This document shows, in pieces, positions 11,203-22,030 of a stretch of 64,000 nt of DNA. Within the stretch, counting starts at the first letter, position 1. Each line of letters begins with the position of its first letter. Source of the stretch: Lonicera japonica (lineage: Eukaryota > Streptophyta > Magnoliopsida > Dipsacales > Caprifoliaceae); contig CM038467.1 of NCBI GenBank assembly GCA_021464415.1, positions 55,200,734 through 55,264,733 of the forward strand. Direction: 5' to 3'. Below the pieces are notes generated by a model. The model was given only the letters and a program-made list of their open reading frames with translations, made no database searches and had not been told where the DNA came from. The translations under genes were made by a program, and so were the position numbers.

Positions 11203-11445
11203 CATGCCCAGAGTTTCCAAGAAGGCGATATGGTAATGGTTTATTTAAGGAAAGAACAATTTCCAGCTAGTTCTTATTCTAAATTGAGTAAAAAGCAAAT
11301 AGGCCCTTATCGCATCGTCAAGAAAATTGGAGAAAATGCATATAAAGTTGATTTGCGTCAACATTTAGGCATTGATCGCACATTTAATGTCGCAGATTTG
11401 TATCTTTACCGTGAAGACCCAAAGAAGTCAGAACTCAATGCGTAA
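11203..11445 (+). pseudogene. Ty3/gypsy integrase C-terminus (second half)
   Basis: Continuation of the integrase split by the LINE. It reads FQEGDMVMVYLRKEQFP, KLSKKQIGPYRIVKKIGENAY, then RTFNVADLYLYRED, and stops at 11443-11445. This is the small DNA-binding C-terminal domain found in plant gypsy integrases, without a recognisable chromodomain. The frame is clean here. A polypurine tract follows 24 bp downstream, so this is the natural end of pol. Confidence 0.85.
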
Positions 11446-11468
11446 CTCGAGGTCGAGTTTTTTTTCTC

Positions 11469-11480
11469 AGGAGGGAGGGA
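11469..11480 (+). promoter_or_regulatory. Polypurine tract
   Basis: AGGAGGGAGGGA lies directly before the LTR and is the site priming plus-strand DNA synthesis. It is placed between the integrase stop and the LTR, as in all LTR elements. Confidence 0.65.
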
Positions 11481-11484
11481 CTAA

Positions 11485-11993
11485 TGCAATCAGTAATTCA
11501 ATTCTAAAGCTGTCAAAGTGTTGATTACTATGTATTGAAAATTGTCTAAGTCCCGAGGATTAATTGTGCTTAGGGACCTGATATGTTGGTATTTGTAATT
11601 GATATTAATGCTGTGTGGGGAGTCTAAAGGACAAGTCCATGAAGAATCTAGAGTCTAGATGATATTAGTGTTTCATAAGGAGTCTAAAGGGTCTAATTAG
11701 AGAGCACTAGTAATTAGAAAGTTCTAGTCTCTATTGTATTATAAATATGGTATGCCACAGCTTCAAGAAGCAACTTGTTAAGCACTTGTCCGAAGAATTT
11801 CAGTTCTAAACTTTAAAAAAAGGTTTTTTCCTTGATTTCCCTTTAGAAATCTTGGCTCCAACGGTGTTTGGAGTGGCTGTCAATTTGTTCATTGTTATGT
11901 TGAAATTTTATGTTTATTGTTGTCTACTCCAGGGTGCTATGAACCTAACTAACAACTCGGTCTAGCAATTTTGGGAGAACCCGACTGGTTACA
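11485..11993 (+). repeat. 3' LTR of the split gypsy element
   Basis: Begins TGCAATCAG after the polypurine tract and ends ACTGGTTACA at about 11993, roughly 510 bp. It contains a TATA box and a C/T-rich transcribed part. Ends are inferred from TG...CA and the polypurine tract only; no partner LTR is in the window. Confidence 0.5.
11740..11747 (+). promoter_or_regulatory. LTR TATA box
   Basis: TATAAATA in the middle of the 3' LTR, about 255 bp from its start, on the same strand as the integrase. Confidence 0.5.
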
Positions 11994-13134
11994 ATAGAAA
12001 AAAAAAGGAGGGAGATCAATGACAAAGGCTCCCCTACTCCTGTATAACCATATTCCCACCAAAGAAATGCCTTTTTATGTACACACTTTTCTAATGCCCA
12101 AACTCGCTCAACTAGATGCTTAGAAACTGGACTTCAACTACACAAATGATCCCTTGAAGCCAAACCATAAGAAATTCCTATCAACATTACCATAAACCTC
12201 TTTCCCACACTAGAAGGAATTTACGGAGAAAAAGGTCAAACAAGGAGAGCCTACACAAGCAAGAAAGGAAAGAAAACCTTTCTTCCATCTAATCACTTTA
12301 AAACTCTCACTACTGCAGAATCTCAAAGAAGTTGAGCCTAGGATTAACCAATAATTTCAGGTAGTGTTTTTTATGAGGAAAGTTGCATAAGTTTTAGCGA
12401 AGTGCACACTATACGCGCAAAAAATCTGACATGACACACAACTACTACACACGAAATATGGTGTAGTAAACGTGAAAGTGGTATTTCTCATATAAGGCTG
12501 TTGAATATTTCTCATAAAAGGCTGTTGAAATCATCTATCTCAACCAGTGTTCTTTATTGAAAGGACGCTTCACTCAATTGATAGAGTCCAGGCTTCAATC
12601 ACACTAGATACATCAAAATTGTCTTGGAAAAAAAATATATTGTAGCTTCTTAGCTCAATCTCTACCTCGAACCTCGGTCTCTCAAATCTACTATGCTGCT
12701 CTAGTTTGATTCATAATCTTCTGTTGCTTAACAACCCATATTTTTTCCGTGAGTGATGGATGGGACTGCTGTATTATCTCCAACTTCACCCTTTTTGGTT
12801 TTTCATTTAATTGGTTTTTGTCTCATTAGAATTGATGCTTTCAATAATAATGTTGATGCACTTTTCCCTCTTTCTCCTGATTTTTTCCCATTAAGAGTAT
12901 TACGTGTTCGAGAATATGTGTGTTGGATTGGTTTTACAAATATCATGAAATCTTAGATTCCTTTTTTTTTAAAAGAAAAAAAGGGAAGGCCTAAGTCAAA
13001 GACATGCCAAAATAAGATCAAGAAGTTCTTAAAACACAACACACGACAATAAAGGAAAATGGTAGAATCATCTCACAGAAAGTTATAGGGGGGGGGGGAG
13101 AGAGAGAGAGATATACCGTGGGATTTGGTTAATC
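11994..13134. other. Unassigned AT-rich sequence
   Basis: No coding similarity on either strand. It holds short low-complexity tracts, including an 11-G run followed by (AG)n near 13088-13112. It may belong to the downstream part of the CCA-enzyme remnant, but no further exon of that gene was recognised. Confidence 0.4.
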
Positions 13135-14652
13135 TTCTGCTTTTCTTCCCCAAAGATGATAAGTACTCATTTACTTTTTCAGTGAATACTATGCCCGACA
13201 TATTGTCAAGGGCAATATCAATATCTACATGGTTGCCCTAGAAGCTGCATTGAGAATGATCCATGTAGATGCAATGAAAGAGACAAAAACAGTTAAATTA
13301 ATAATTAATTGCAACAGTACGGCACTATAAAATGGACCAAAATGAACAATAGTTTTCAACTCTAGGGTAAGTAAAATCCTTATCTAATTGTATGTCATGT
13401 TTCCAATCATCAATAATATTGAAAACACGCATTATGGAAATAAGGTCACCTTGAAGGAAGATAGGCATGTTCACTAAAAACATTTGTTTGAGACATTCTA
13501 ACCACTTAGATATAGAGACCTAAGTGGAACCCAAGGGAACTATTGTTAAAAGGCCTTAGGAATAATGCGAGTGTATCCAACACTTGGGCTGATTATTTTT
13601 CTTTTCTTTTCTTTTCTTTTTTTTTACGTTTCTTTTAAATAGATTTGTGTGCTCACGGAATGCATGTGCAGTTTAATCATATACAATTTGAATAGAAAAC
13701 GTTATAAAAAAAAAATAAAAAAATTGATAACTAGCGTAGTTCTTTAGAGCTACACTTTCCTCGCTAACAGTGAAAATTCAAATCTTGTTGCTTGCTCAGT
13801 TACACTATGAAAGAAATATCTTTGTGAAATAAAAGCCACAAGGGCAAAATTGGAAAACCAAAAATCAGATACTGCTACAACAACAACCGAAATGCCTTTC
13901 GGCTTTATATGATAGCGAATTATTGATACAATAATATTAATAATCAACTTTAGTTGTTACAAAAGGCACAAGAGTTCTCCAAACAAACATTTCGCATAAT
14001 TCAAACAGAAACAGAAAACTTTACAAAAAGTGGCAAAGTCACCAGCTTTTAGAATACCGCTCGAGGAATGCATATATGATTTCATACTCGATTCCAATTA
14101 TTTTGACCTCAATTGCATGAGTATGTAAACCAAGTGTGGAGCCATTGTTAAAGGAATAAAAGAAAAATGTTTTAAATAGCTGATCCAACCCCTCTAGGAA
14201 TGTTTTCTCCATGTAGATTTCTATGGAAAATCACAGCTCATTCAAGTTAGTTAACAAGTAGTTATAAGTTATGTACCATGTATCAATAAAAGGACTTAAA
14301 AACCACTGCCAGATAGGTGTGTCTGTTTACAAAATTAAAAGTACGTAAAAATAATAAGTAAGAAGGTGAATTTTATGTATGAAAGTTGTCTTTGAAATTC
14401 TGTCAATGCAATAACATTATAAATACAAGAGAAAGCAGAAAAAAAAAAAGAGTAACAAACCCTGTCACAAACCCAGCCACCAACTACTCGAATCTGAGTT
14501 TGCAGATTGAAATGGCCAACAACTTGAAGCAAAAGTTCAAATATATGGCTCTCCTCATCTGTTAGATCGATCTTTTCTTTCGATTGAAAGGTCGGTGGTG
14601 ATGTTGTTGTAGTCATCGTTAAAGAGGAAAAAGCATAGATGGATGGATCCAT
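13135..14652 (-). pseudogene. tRNA CCA-nucleotidyltransferase remnant (first two conserved exons)
   Basis: The CCA-adding enzyme adds the 3' CCA to tRNAs in nucleus, mitochondria and plastids. The first exon (14652 to 14461) encodes KEKIDLTDEESHIFELLLQ, HFNLQTQIRVVGGWVCDR, the start of the nucleotidyltransferase head domain with its Gly-Gly. A GT donor (GTTTGTTA) follows at 14460. About 1.2 kb on, after ...CAATGCAG at 13245, a second exon (13244 to about 13135) begins with the conserved LLG and contains VDIDIALDNMSG, the metal-binding DxD motif, then FTEKVNEYLSSLG. About two bases are missing between LLGQPC and VDID, so the frame is broken. The usual Arg before the DxD exon (WVRDK) is Cys. 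No later exons (tRNA-binding and C-terminal parts) are visible. I judge it a truncated pseudogene; an unseen distal part beyond the repeats is possible. Confidence 0.72.
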
Positions 14653-16029
14653 ATCTTTTCTGTCAAAGTACCATCAAGTATGATAATATCCACAGACTTC
14701 TTTATGTGGCTGTGACAAATTAAAGAGATGCATAAACAACAAAACTCTATTCACTATAGAGGAGCAAAAAATATTTACAGGGCATATAAAGAGGTAGTCT
14801 TTTGGTATCTATATTTGCAAAATCAATGCAAAAAGAGGAAGGTAAATATGGAATAAAGAAACATATGGAGCCTAATGTTTTAATTAGGAATTTATTTTAT
14901 TTTATTTTATTGATTACATTGTTAAAAAGATTTAACATTTGAAGGTAAAGGCTTTACATTTCCTTTACTAATTTAAAGCCTTTACTCTCAGAGTAAGTTT
15001 TCTTCCTATTATTGCTTAAAATTGTGTTTGGATTTACTATGCCTAATTTCTATACCAAAATACCAACAAAGACCACCAAAAAAGGTCAAAGTATTGTCAC
15101 CGTATAAACGGGGGAAATTTGTAAAGAATGCGAGAGAAGATGAAATCAATTGCTAAAATACCCAAATACAAAACATATTTCTAGGGCAAAAATTAAGAAT
15201 TCAGAGCTACACAGTCTATTTTCACGAATTGGCCGGCCTGCAACATAGAGAGAAGTAGCTGGGGGAGAAAGCCCTAAATAAGATAGAATAGTAGATGGGG
15301 GAGAATTTACAAAGAGCAAGGAGGTACCTGAAAGAAAGCACGCTAGCCCGGATATATATACAGTACAAAACTAGGAAATTATAAAAATTAGAGTGCAAAG
15401 GGCTGTGATTTTGTGTTCTGAAATTCCAAGTTCTGGTATAGGCGGATGGAAAAAGGAAGAAGCTAAGTAAAGATTCAAAACCATCGGATTTTGTGGGTGA
15501 GGGGCTCACCGGAAAGAAGACCAGAGACGATCGGATTTTGTGCATAGAGAGATTCCGGCCGTTTAATTTTGTTTAGGAGGAGAGGAGTGAGGGAGACGGA
15601 GGAGTACTGGAGGGAGGGTTGAGGGTTTTTATGAGGGTTTGGATTTTTGAATTTTGAGTCTTTTTTATTTTGTGTGGTTGGTGACGCAGAAGGAAGCTGA
15701 AGTTCTCTCGGTTTGGTTCGGTTCAATTGGGAGACTCTTACGATGGTGATGCGAAGCAAAGCTTATTTGTTCATCTTTTTGGTCAGCGAATTATGTAGTT
15801 CATAGTTAGCTAGGGCGACAGAATTCTATGTCTGACTCTATGTAATTGTCTTTGATATGAATGATTAATCAAAAAAAAAAAAACACATCAAATCGTCGTG
15901 CAAATATTAAAGTATAAGTTTGATAAATTAATCTGTTTTTATATAAAATTTGAAATAATTAATAAAATTTTATTAAATATCAATTTATACAATTTAATAT
16001 TATTTTTTCTCAAAAAAATTTATACATAA
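14653..16029. other. Flank upstream of CCA-enzyme remnant; no certain gene
   Basis: On the minus strand an AG acceptor-like TTTGACAG lies about 20 bp before the ATG at 14652. A GC-richer block at 15220-15760 has minus-strand open frames (107 and 94 residues) with no recognised domain. It could be the old promoter and 5' untranslated exon; splice phases did not give a convincing joined frame. A 13-A run at about 15871-15884 could end a small retroposed sequence. Confidence 0.3.
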
Positions 16030-16556
16030 TTTTATTACAATAACAGATCTTATTTTGCAGGACAGAGATTTTAAATAGGTAATTTTAATTAAAATGTATA
16101 TTTTATATTAAAAATTATTATATTTTAAAGTTTTATAAAAATTTTAAGGATGTAGAATGCTGATGTCACGGTGCAAATTGAAGGTGTATTTTACACATTT
16201 GTTTTACTCAAAATGCAAGATCGTTGGAGATAAAATATTTTACAAATTGTGTAAATTTTAGACAAAACAAAATTATAAAAGTTGAAGACTAGTAGTAATG
16301 CATAATTTTGTTTTGTGTAAAATTTACACAACTTGTAAAAAAATTCATTTACGGCAATCTTTTAAAAATGAGTTTTATGTAAAATGAAAATGTAAAATAC
16401 ACCCTTAATTTACAATGTCGCATGAGCTTTTTCACTCCTCAATTTCTTTTATAAACCTTTAAAATATAATAACTTTTACTACACAAAATGAATTTTAATA
16501 AAAATTATATATTTGAAATCTGCTCATCAAGACCTATAAATCAAGATACATTGTTA
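16030..16556. mobile_element. Foldback MITE, copy 1
   Basis: An inverted repeat over about 520 bp with no coding capacity. The left half (TATATTTTAAAG near 16130, GGTGTATTTTACA near 16180) pairs with the right half (TGTAAAATACACC near 16390, CTTTAAAATATAATA near 16450), and ACAAAATTATAA near 16266 pairs with ATAATTTTGT near 16300. The outer arms carry ATCTTG-type sequence shared with the copy at 47460-47890. The right edge merges into an ATT microsatellite. Target duplication was not resolved. Confidence 0.6.

Positions 16557-16605
<49 letters not shown>
16557..16605. repeat. (ATT)n microsatellite
   Basis: About 16 uninterrupted ATT units at the edge of the foldback element. Confidence 0.95.
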
Positions 16606-16606
<1 letters not shown>

Positions 16607-18510
16607 GAGGCAATTAGATATAAGGGCTCATTTTAATAATAATGTAATTATAAAGGACACTTAAGAATAAGCCATGTAAATTAAGGACACTATACAAAAA
16701 AGACACTAATACCCCTTCCTTATAATGTCTCACGCTCATTATGACAATAACAGCAACCAGAAGGTGCTAAATGCATTTAGCACCTTCTGAACAATAACCA
16801 GAAAATGCTAAATGCACAACCAGAAGGTGCTAAATGCATTTAGCACCTTCTGAACAACAACCAGAAGGTGCTAAATGCATTTAGCACCACCTGGCGTCCA
16901 GGTGGTGCTAAATGCATTTAGCACCTTCTGAACAATGACCAGAAAATGCTAAATGCACAACCAGAAGGTGCTAAATGCATTTAGCACCACCTGGACACCA
17001 ACTAGAAGGTGCTAAATGCATTTAGCACCTTCTGAACAATGACCAGAAAATGCTAAATGCACAACCAGAAGGTGCTAAATGCATTTAGCACCACCTGGAC
17101 ACCAACCAGAAGGTACTAAATGCATTTAGCACCTTCTGAACAATGACCAGAAAATGCTAAATGCACAACCAGAAGGTGCTAAATGCATTTAGCACCACCT
17201 GAACACCAACCAGAAGGTGCTAAATGCATTTAGCACCTTCTGAACAATAACTAGAAAATACTAAATGCACAACCAGAAGGTGCTAAATGCATCTAGCACC
17301 ACCTGGACACCAACCCACCTTCTGAACAATGACCAGAAAATGCTAAATGCACAACCAGAAGGTGCTAAATGCATTTAGCACCACCTGGACACCAACCAGA
17401 AGGTGCTAAATGCATTTAGCACCTTCTAACAATACTAGAAAATGCTAAATGCACAACCATGAAGGTGCCTACAAATGCATCTAAGCACCACCTGGGTGAC
17501 ACTAACCCACCTTCAGAACAATGACCAGAAAATTGTTAAACCAGCACAACCAGGACAGGTGACTAAATGCATTTAGCACCACCTGGACACAACCAGAAGG
17601 TGCTAAATGCATTTAGCACCTTTCTGAAACTTAACTAGAGAAATACTAAATGCCAACCAGAAGGTGCTAAATTGCTCACCCAGAGGTGCTAAATGCATTT
17701 AGCACCACCTGGACAACAACCAAAAGGTGCTAATAGCATTTAGCACCTTCTGCGTACCAACCAGAAGGTTTAGCATCAATGTGTTTCAGTAATGAATTGT
17801 GTAAAGGGTTGCTAAAAAATCTGTTTAGTACAACCAAGGTTTATTTCAGCACACCAAATGTAGCACAAATGATGCTAAATCAGTTTTAGCACCAATCAAA
17901 TCAACGCTATAAATCAATGACCAATCAATAACTACTAAAATAATTTGGTGCCAAAATTAAACTTAAAAAAGCTCACAGTTAATTCGAGAACTAAACCAAT
18001 GGGCTACCACCAGGCACTTTGACACCAATTGGCATTTTGTGTAGGCTCGGATTGCTTTGAAACCAATTGTCTCTCTCTCTCCGTATTAACCTCAAAGTTT
18101 TGAGCAGGGGGTTTAAAGCTCGAGTCGGCTTCTGAGCTGCAATTATTTGTCGAACCCCACACTTTTATCTTCTTGCTCTGTTCACCGACTCAATCCTCTT
18201 CTCTTCACTCAACGACGGCGTTCCTCCAAATTTCGTCAATTCCATTTTTTATGATCTTCTCGCTTTGAGAGTTCAGTGGTTGGTTTATACATAAATGATT
18301 TTATATATAAATGGTTTATATATATGTAAGAGAGAGAAAGAGAGGGGTGAGGGAGAGGGAATTATATTAGGGTATTTTTGTCCATCAACATTTATAATTT
18401 TTCTTAAAATAAATTAATATTATGAAAAGTGTCCTTATTGTAAAACCAAATTATGAAATTAGTACTATTTCCTTTGATTAAATATGAGTCCGTCCTTAGA
18501 GTTATAAAAC
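16606..18510. mobile_element. Candidate TIR element carrying the palindromic satellite
   Basis: The left end (about 16630-16675, GGGCTCATTTTAAT ... AAGGACACTT) has an imperfect inverted match at the right end (about 18430-18500; its reverse complement reads GGACTCATATTTAAT ... AAGGACACTT). Between them lie the satellite array and a GC-richer block (18030-18290) that looks like a gene leader but has no recognised coding. Long diverged TIRs around foreign sequence resemble MULE-type elements. No transposase and no clear target duplication were seen, so this remains a candidate. Confidence 0.35.
16745..17770. repeat. Tandem satellite of perfect palindromes (104-bp period)
   Basis: Most units contain the palindrome GTGCTAAATGCATTTAGCAC twice; the best copies extend to a 30-bp perfect palindrome. 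A shorter AAATGCTAAATGCAC spacer lies between them. Landmarks at 16961, 17065, 17169 and 17273 are exactly 104 bp apart; the next step is 82 bp. From about 17440 units become irregular with many single-base insertions. No coding or CRISPR-like logic: repeats and spacers are both repeated. Confidence 0.9.
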
Positions 18511-18540
18511 ATTATGGAACGAGACCTTCTAACCCATTAT

Positions 18541-18563
18541 CTCTTATTATTATTATTATTATA

Positions 18564-18596
<33 letters not shown>
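18541..18596. repeat. (ATT)n microsatellite
   Basis: ATT-type repeat with one AAT interruption. A reading frame of asparagines on the minus strand is only this repeat. Confidence 0.9.
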
Positions 18597-18598
<2 letters not shown>

Positions 18599-19966
18599 AT
18601 TTCAAGAAAAAAATGATAAAATAATATCTAACATTTATTCGTATTTTATTGGTTCTTGTCAATTTTACACAAAAGTTTACAAAATTCCAATTGAAGCATA
18701 TTTTTTTGGACTTTAAGTTTTGTGTAAAAAATTTACACAACCACCGGAAATGCCCTAAAGGTTTTAAATTCTTCTCTTATTTTCAAACACAATTTACACC
18801 ATTAGATGTGTTTTTAATTTCACATTAAAATGTTAAATCAAAAGTGAGAAACATATACACTATAAACACACACAATCAAATACACCACTTCCACTCCATA
18901 CGCTACTTTTTCAAATTATTTTATCTCTCATTAGTCTACTTATAAAAAATTTAAATGCCATATCTTCAAATCCAAAAATTTGATTTTTAATTAAAAAAAA
19001 AAGAAACATATTTAAAACCTACTAATCAAGATTAATAAAACAAAATTAATTTTGATGGTAAAATTATGTACGTTTTTTTTTAAAGTGAAACTATTGTATA
19101 TTACATTTAAAAGTATAGTTTGTGTATTTGTATATTACTAGTCATTTCAAATAGTGTGCGTATCCAGAATGTCTTATCTAAGAGGTGCATAGTCTGATTA
19201 ATACAATTTCTTGCTTAGGCAAACCAAACCAGTTCGTTGAATTTTTGTATGTCAATTCAGTTGGACTTTCAGATTGGCCTAAACTACTTTCCCATCTGAC
19301 CCATCAACTTTTTAATTCAATTTAGCATCTAATTTATAATTTTTTAATACTTTTTCTTTTTTTCTAAAAAAAATTGTATAAGACTATGTATTAATATATA
19401 TATATATATATATTAATATATATGTATGCCATAGTTTGCTAAAAGCACATTTTGCTAGAAAAAAGTATGTTACGAGGGAAAAATAACAATATGGTTAAAA
19501 TAGGTTTTTTAAGAATAAATTGTTCGAAGTGTAGTTTGCCCAACTATTATTATTCACCGGACTGGATCGCGAGCAAAAATGAACCAACCAAAATATGTCG
19601 ATTCAAGTTAGTTCGGTCAATTTTATTCCTTTAATGCATTCTAGTTTAGTATAAAGTCTTAACTTTCACATTTTCATCTTTACTTCTTACACATTCTGGT
19701 TTTACTTTACTATCATATTTTATTTATTTTGTCGTACCATCCAACATGGATATACCCTAGTTAATAAATAAAGTAATAAGTTATACTCGCACCAAAAATA
19801 AAGATTTTTTGTAATAAAGTAATAAATTAATTCAATGTCTCAGATTAATTTTTAATGGTGCGAATATTTTTAGACCATTACAACAGTTTTATACTCACAA
19901 TGAGATGTCAAATCGACTTAACATTTACTCAAATACTAAACATATACACAAATATAACTCTTACGG
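18597..19966. other. AT-rich spacer
   Basis: No gene seen. Motifs such as GTGTAAA...TTTACAC near 18730 and a following AT-rich stretch resemble the foldback MITE family weakly. A TA/ATT run lies near 19392-19420. Confidence 0.4.
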
Positions 19967-20464
19967 TGACGCAATCCTGGATCGTCTTTTCTAGTCAGGC
20001 TAATGGATCCTCAACCCTTAAACTACGAACGTAGCTAGAATCTTGGAATACGTCGAAAGATGAAATGCGGAAACTCTCAATATTATTAATCATCATAACT
20101 CTTTAATAAAACAATGAATCCATCTCCTTTAAATAGGAGTAAACAAAGTATTAGAATCCTAATTCAAAAAGGAAACTAATTCCTACATAGAAAACGAAAA
20201 TAATAACTACTAGAATATTCCTAATGTAATAAGGAAACTAATAAATACTCTAAAATAAGCCAAATGCATTCCTAATATGACAATAACTCTAAATAATAAT
20301 AATCATTGGGCTTTAAGAAATATAAAATAAATAAATAAAACTAAATAAATTATTCCACCAACCAGTCTTGAGAACACGCTAGAAAATAACTTTGTCGTGC
20401 CCACGCTGAATGTAAACACCTCTTTTAATTTCTTGGCTAAGGTGGGCTAGGCTGTATCACATTA
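19967..20464 (-). repeat. Element A 3' LTR, internally deleted
   Basis: Aligns by eye with 46637-47256, but lacks an internal stretch of roughly 120-150 bp after GGCGGAAAC/GCGGAAAC. On the minus strand it begins (T/G-variant) AATGTGATACAGCC and ends GATTGCGTCA. Confidence 0.8.
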
Positions 20465-20466
20465 TA

Positions 20467-20478
20467 CTCCTCCTCTTT
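20467..20478 (-). promoter_or_regulatory. Element A polypurine tract
   Basis: On the minus strand this reads AAAGAGGAGGAG, directly before the 3' LTR. Confidence 0.65.
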
Positions 20479-20939
20479 AAAAATATTCGTCCTCGAATCT
20501 GGCATACCCATTCTTTGATTCAGCCAGTCTTTAACAATTTCGACATTTGGACGTTACTTTGGAACTTGGAATCTCCCATGCCAATAGAATAAATATTTTG
20601 AATACTTCACATTCCTATGTCGAAACTTAACATGAGATAATTATGTTCTTCCTTCCCATGAAAAAAAATTATTTTGAATATCTTTAACGCTTGATTCTCT
20701 TTGCAAAGCAAAACTCCTCAAAATTCAAACCATATTGCAATGCGATCCTCCGCAGCTTGTTGAAGAAATCTAACAACATAAAGTTTGGATGGAATCAAAG
20801 CGTCCACTCCAACGAAATCAATATGCTCAACATTGTCAATCTTTAACTCAGCTCGAACATCATCTTCTTCCTCGGTAGAAATATTATCCAAATCAGCAAC
20901 GTTAGTTGAAGTCTCTTGCTCATTAACTCGCCCTTTAAT

Positions 20940-21455
20940 TTAAATCAATTGCCTTTCCTCGATGCAGTTCTCACCCATATCCACACCTTCGGCGGAAAGT
21001 GCTTGCACTTGTGGTTCTTCAACTTGCACTAGAACTTCTTCATCTTCCTCTTCTTGCAAGCTTGGAATTACACCTTCAACCCACAACTTGCCTTCTTCAG
21101 CCATCACTTCAATTTCCTTAATCTCATTGGTTTCTGAATTATTCTTCGATAGTGGTGTATATATGGTAGCCTTTTCCTCCTCTTTGCAAGAGGATGCATT
21201 CGGACTTGGCTTTTTGCTGCCCCTCATATGGAATTCTTGATAAGCCTCTATCATCTTCCCCAATTTGTGCCATTCTTTGAGATCATTCAAAGGAGTCTTC
21301 TTCTTGACACTATCCATATTATTGTCTCGAACCCGACTTTCTCCAACCTCACCATCATGTCTTCTATTAGTAACACCCGGATCCCATTCATCTTCAAATT
21401 TAACTTTACGAGGCTGACTTTTCAATTTCTCTTTAAAAGCCTTATTCAACCGCAT
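20940..21455 (-). CDS. Element A ORF, acidic Gag-like protein of unknown family
   Basis: The only open frame of element A: 171 residues from the first ATG. The same frame stays open upstream to about 21537 without an ATG (it reads RWLQEKIKRDSARLKQLEIE), suggesting a longer original N-terminus. It is rich in Lys, Glu and Asp. The N-terminal part is basic and helical (KAFKEKLKSQPRKVKFEDEW); the C-terminal part is a Glu-rich stretch (LQEEEDEEVLVQVEEPQVQ) ending EERQLI. No zinc knuckle, protease or RT motif is present. A degraded frame continues toward the LTR with QQAAEDRIAIWFEF near 20740. By position (after LTR and leader) it is a Gag-like or accessory protein. I do not recognise a named family. 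Confidence 0.5.
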   Translation of the reverse strand: MRLNKAFKEKLKSQPRKVKFEDEWDPGVTNRRHDGEVGESRVRDNNMDSVKKKTPLNDLKEWHKLGKMIEAYQEFHMRGSKKPSPNASSCKEEEKATIYTPLSKNNSETNEIKEIEVMAEEGKLWVEGVIPSLQEEEDEEVLVQVEEPQVQALSAEGVDMGENCIEERQLI

Positions 21456-21540
21456 GCGCCGTTCAATCTCTAATTGCTTTAATCGCGCACTATCGCGTTT
21501 AATCTTCTCTTGAAGCCACCTTTCTCCATATTAAAAGTTT

Positions 21541-22025
21541 AGACAAGACATACTTGCTGCAAAACAATGATTAGTGCAATAAAGATAATCTTCACCATAC
21601 TCCCTTTCGTATTTCGCTCAAAGATATGTCACTCTAATTTTACCACTCGTGTTTGTCACTTAAAATATTGATATACTCACAATTTTCTCTTTGGAACTCC
21701 AAAACAAGTTGAATAATATGAATATCACAAGTCCTCAACAACCAATCGCACACCCAACAAATTAGATTTAGACGCGTTCAACAATGTAATACCAATGACT
21801 AAAGTAACCAAATTCTAGCAATATTAATGAGCCAAACGAATTTCTAGAATTGCTAGAATAATGCAAAAAGACTTCCAAACGACAAGCAACAATCAATCCC
21901 TAATTTATAATGCAAATCAAATATCCTATGACTTTCTAGATTTTCCAACCAAAATAGAACAAAGCACAAAGAAGAATAACAAATATAATAAAGATGCAAT
22001 ATTGATCAATAAACCCAAACGATTG
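21541..22025 (-). other. Element A leader, 3' part
   Basis: Non-coding segment between the element A ORF and the B2 insertion point. It resembles the B-family leader at 28590-28830 (shared ...CACTC(T)AATTTTACC and TGATATAC... segments), so families A and B are related. Short frames here are not genes. Confidence 0.55.
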
Positions 22026-22030
22026 AATAT
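22026..22030. repeat. B2 target-site duplication, left copy
   Basis: AATAT, repeated at 29835-29839 directly outside the other LTR. Confidence 0.85.

Noticed and set aside
12753..12956. 67-residue plus-strand frame
   Set aside because: No domain, biased composition, no supporting context.
15222..15759. Minus-strand frames of 107 and 94 residues as the N-terminus of the CCA enzyme
   Set aside because: Candidate donor sites did not give a matching phase with the exon at 14652; left as unassigned flank.
16745..17770. CRISPR-like appearance (regular palindromic repeats)
   Set aside because: The sequences between repeats are themselves repeated and the surroundings are plant retroelements; this is a satellite.
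18537..18740. Minus-strand 67-residue frame ending in poly-Asn
   Set aside because: Produced by the ATT microsatellite.
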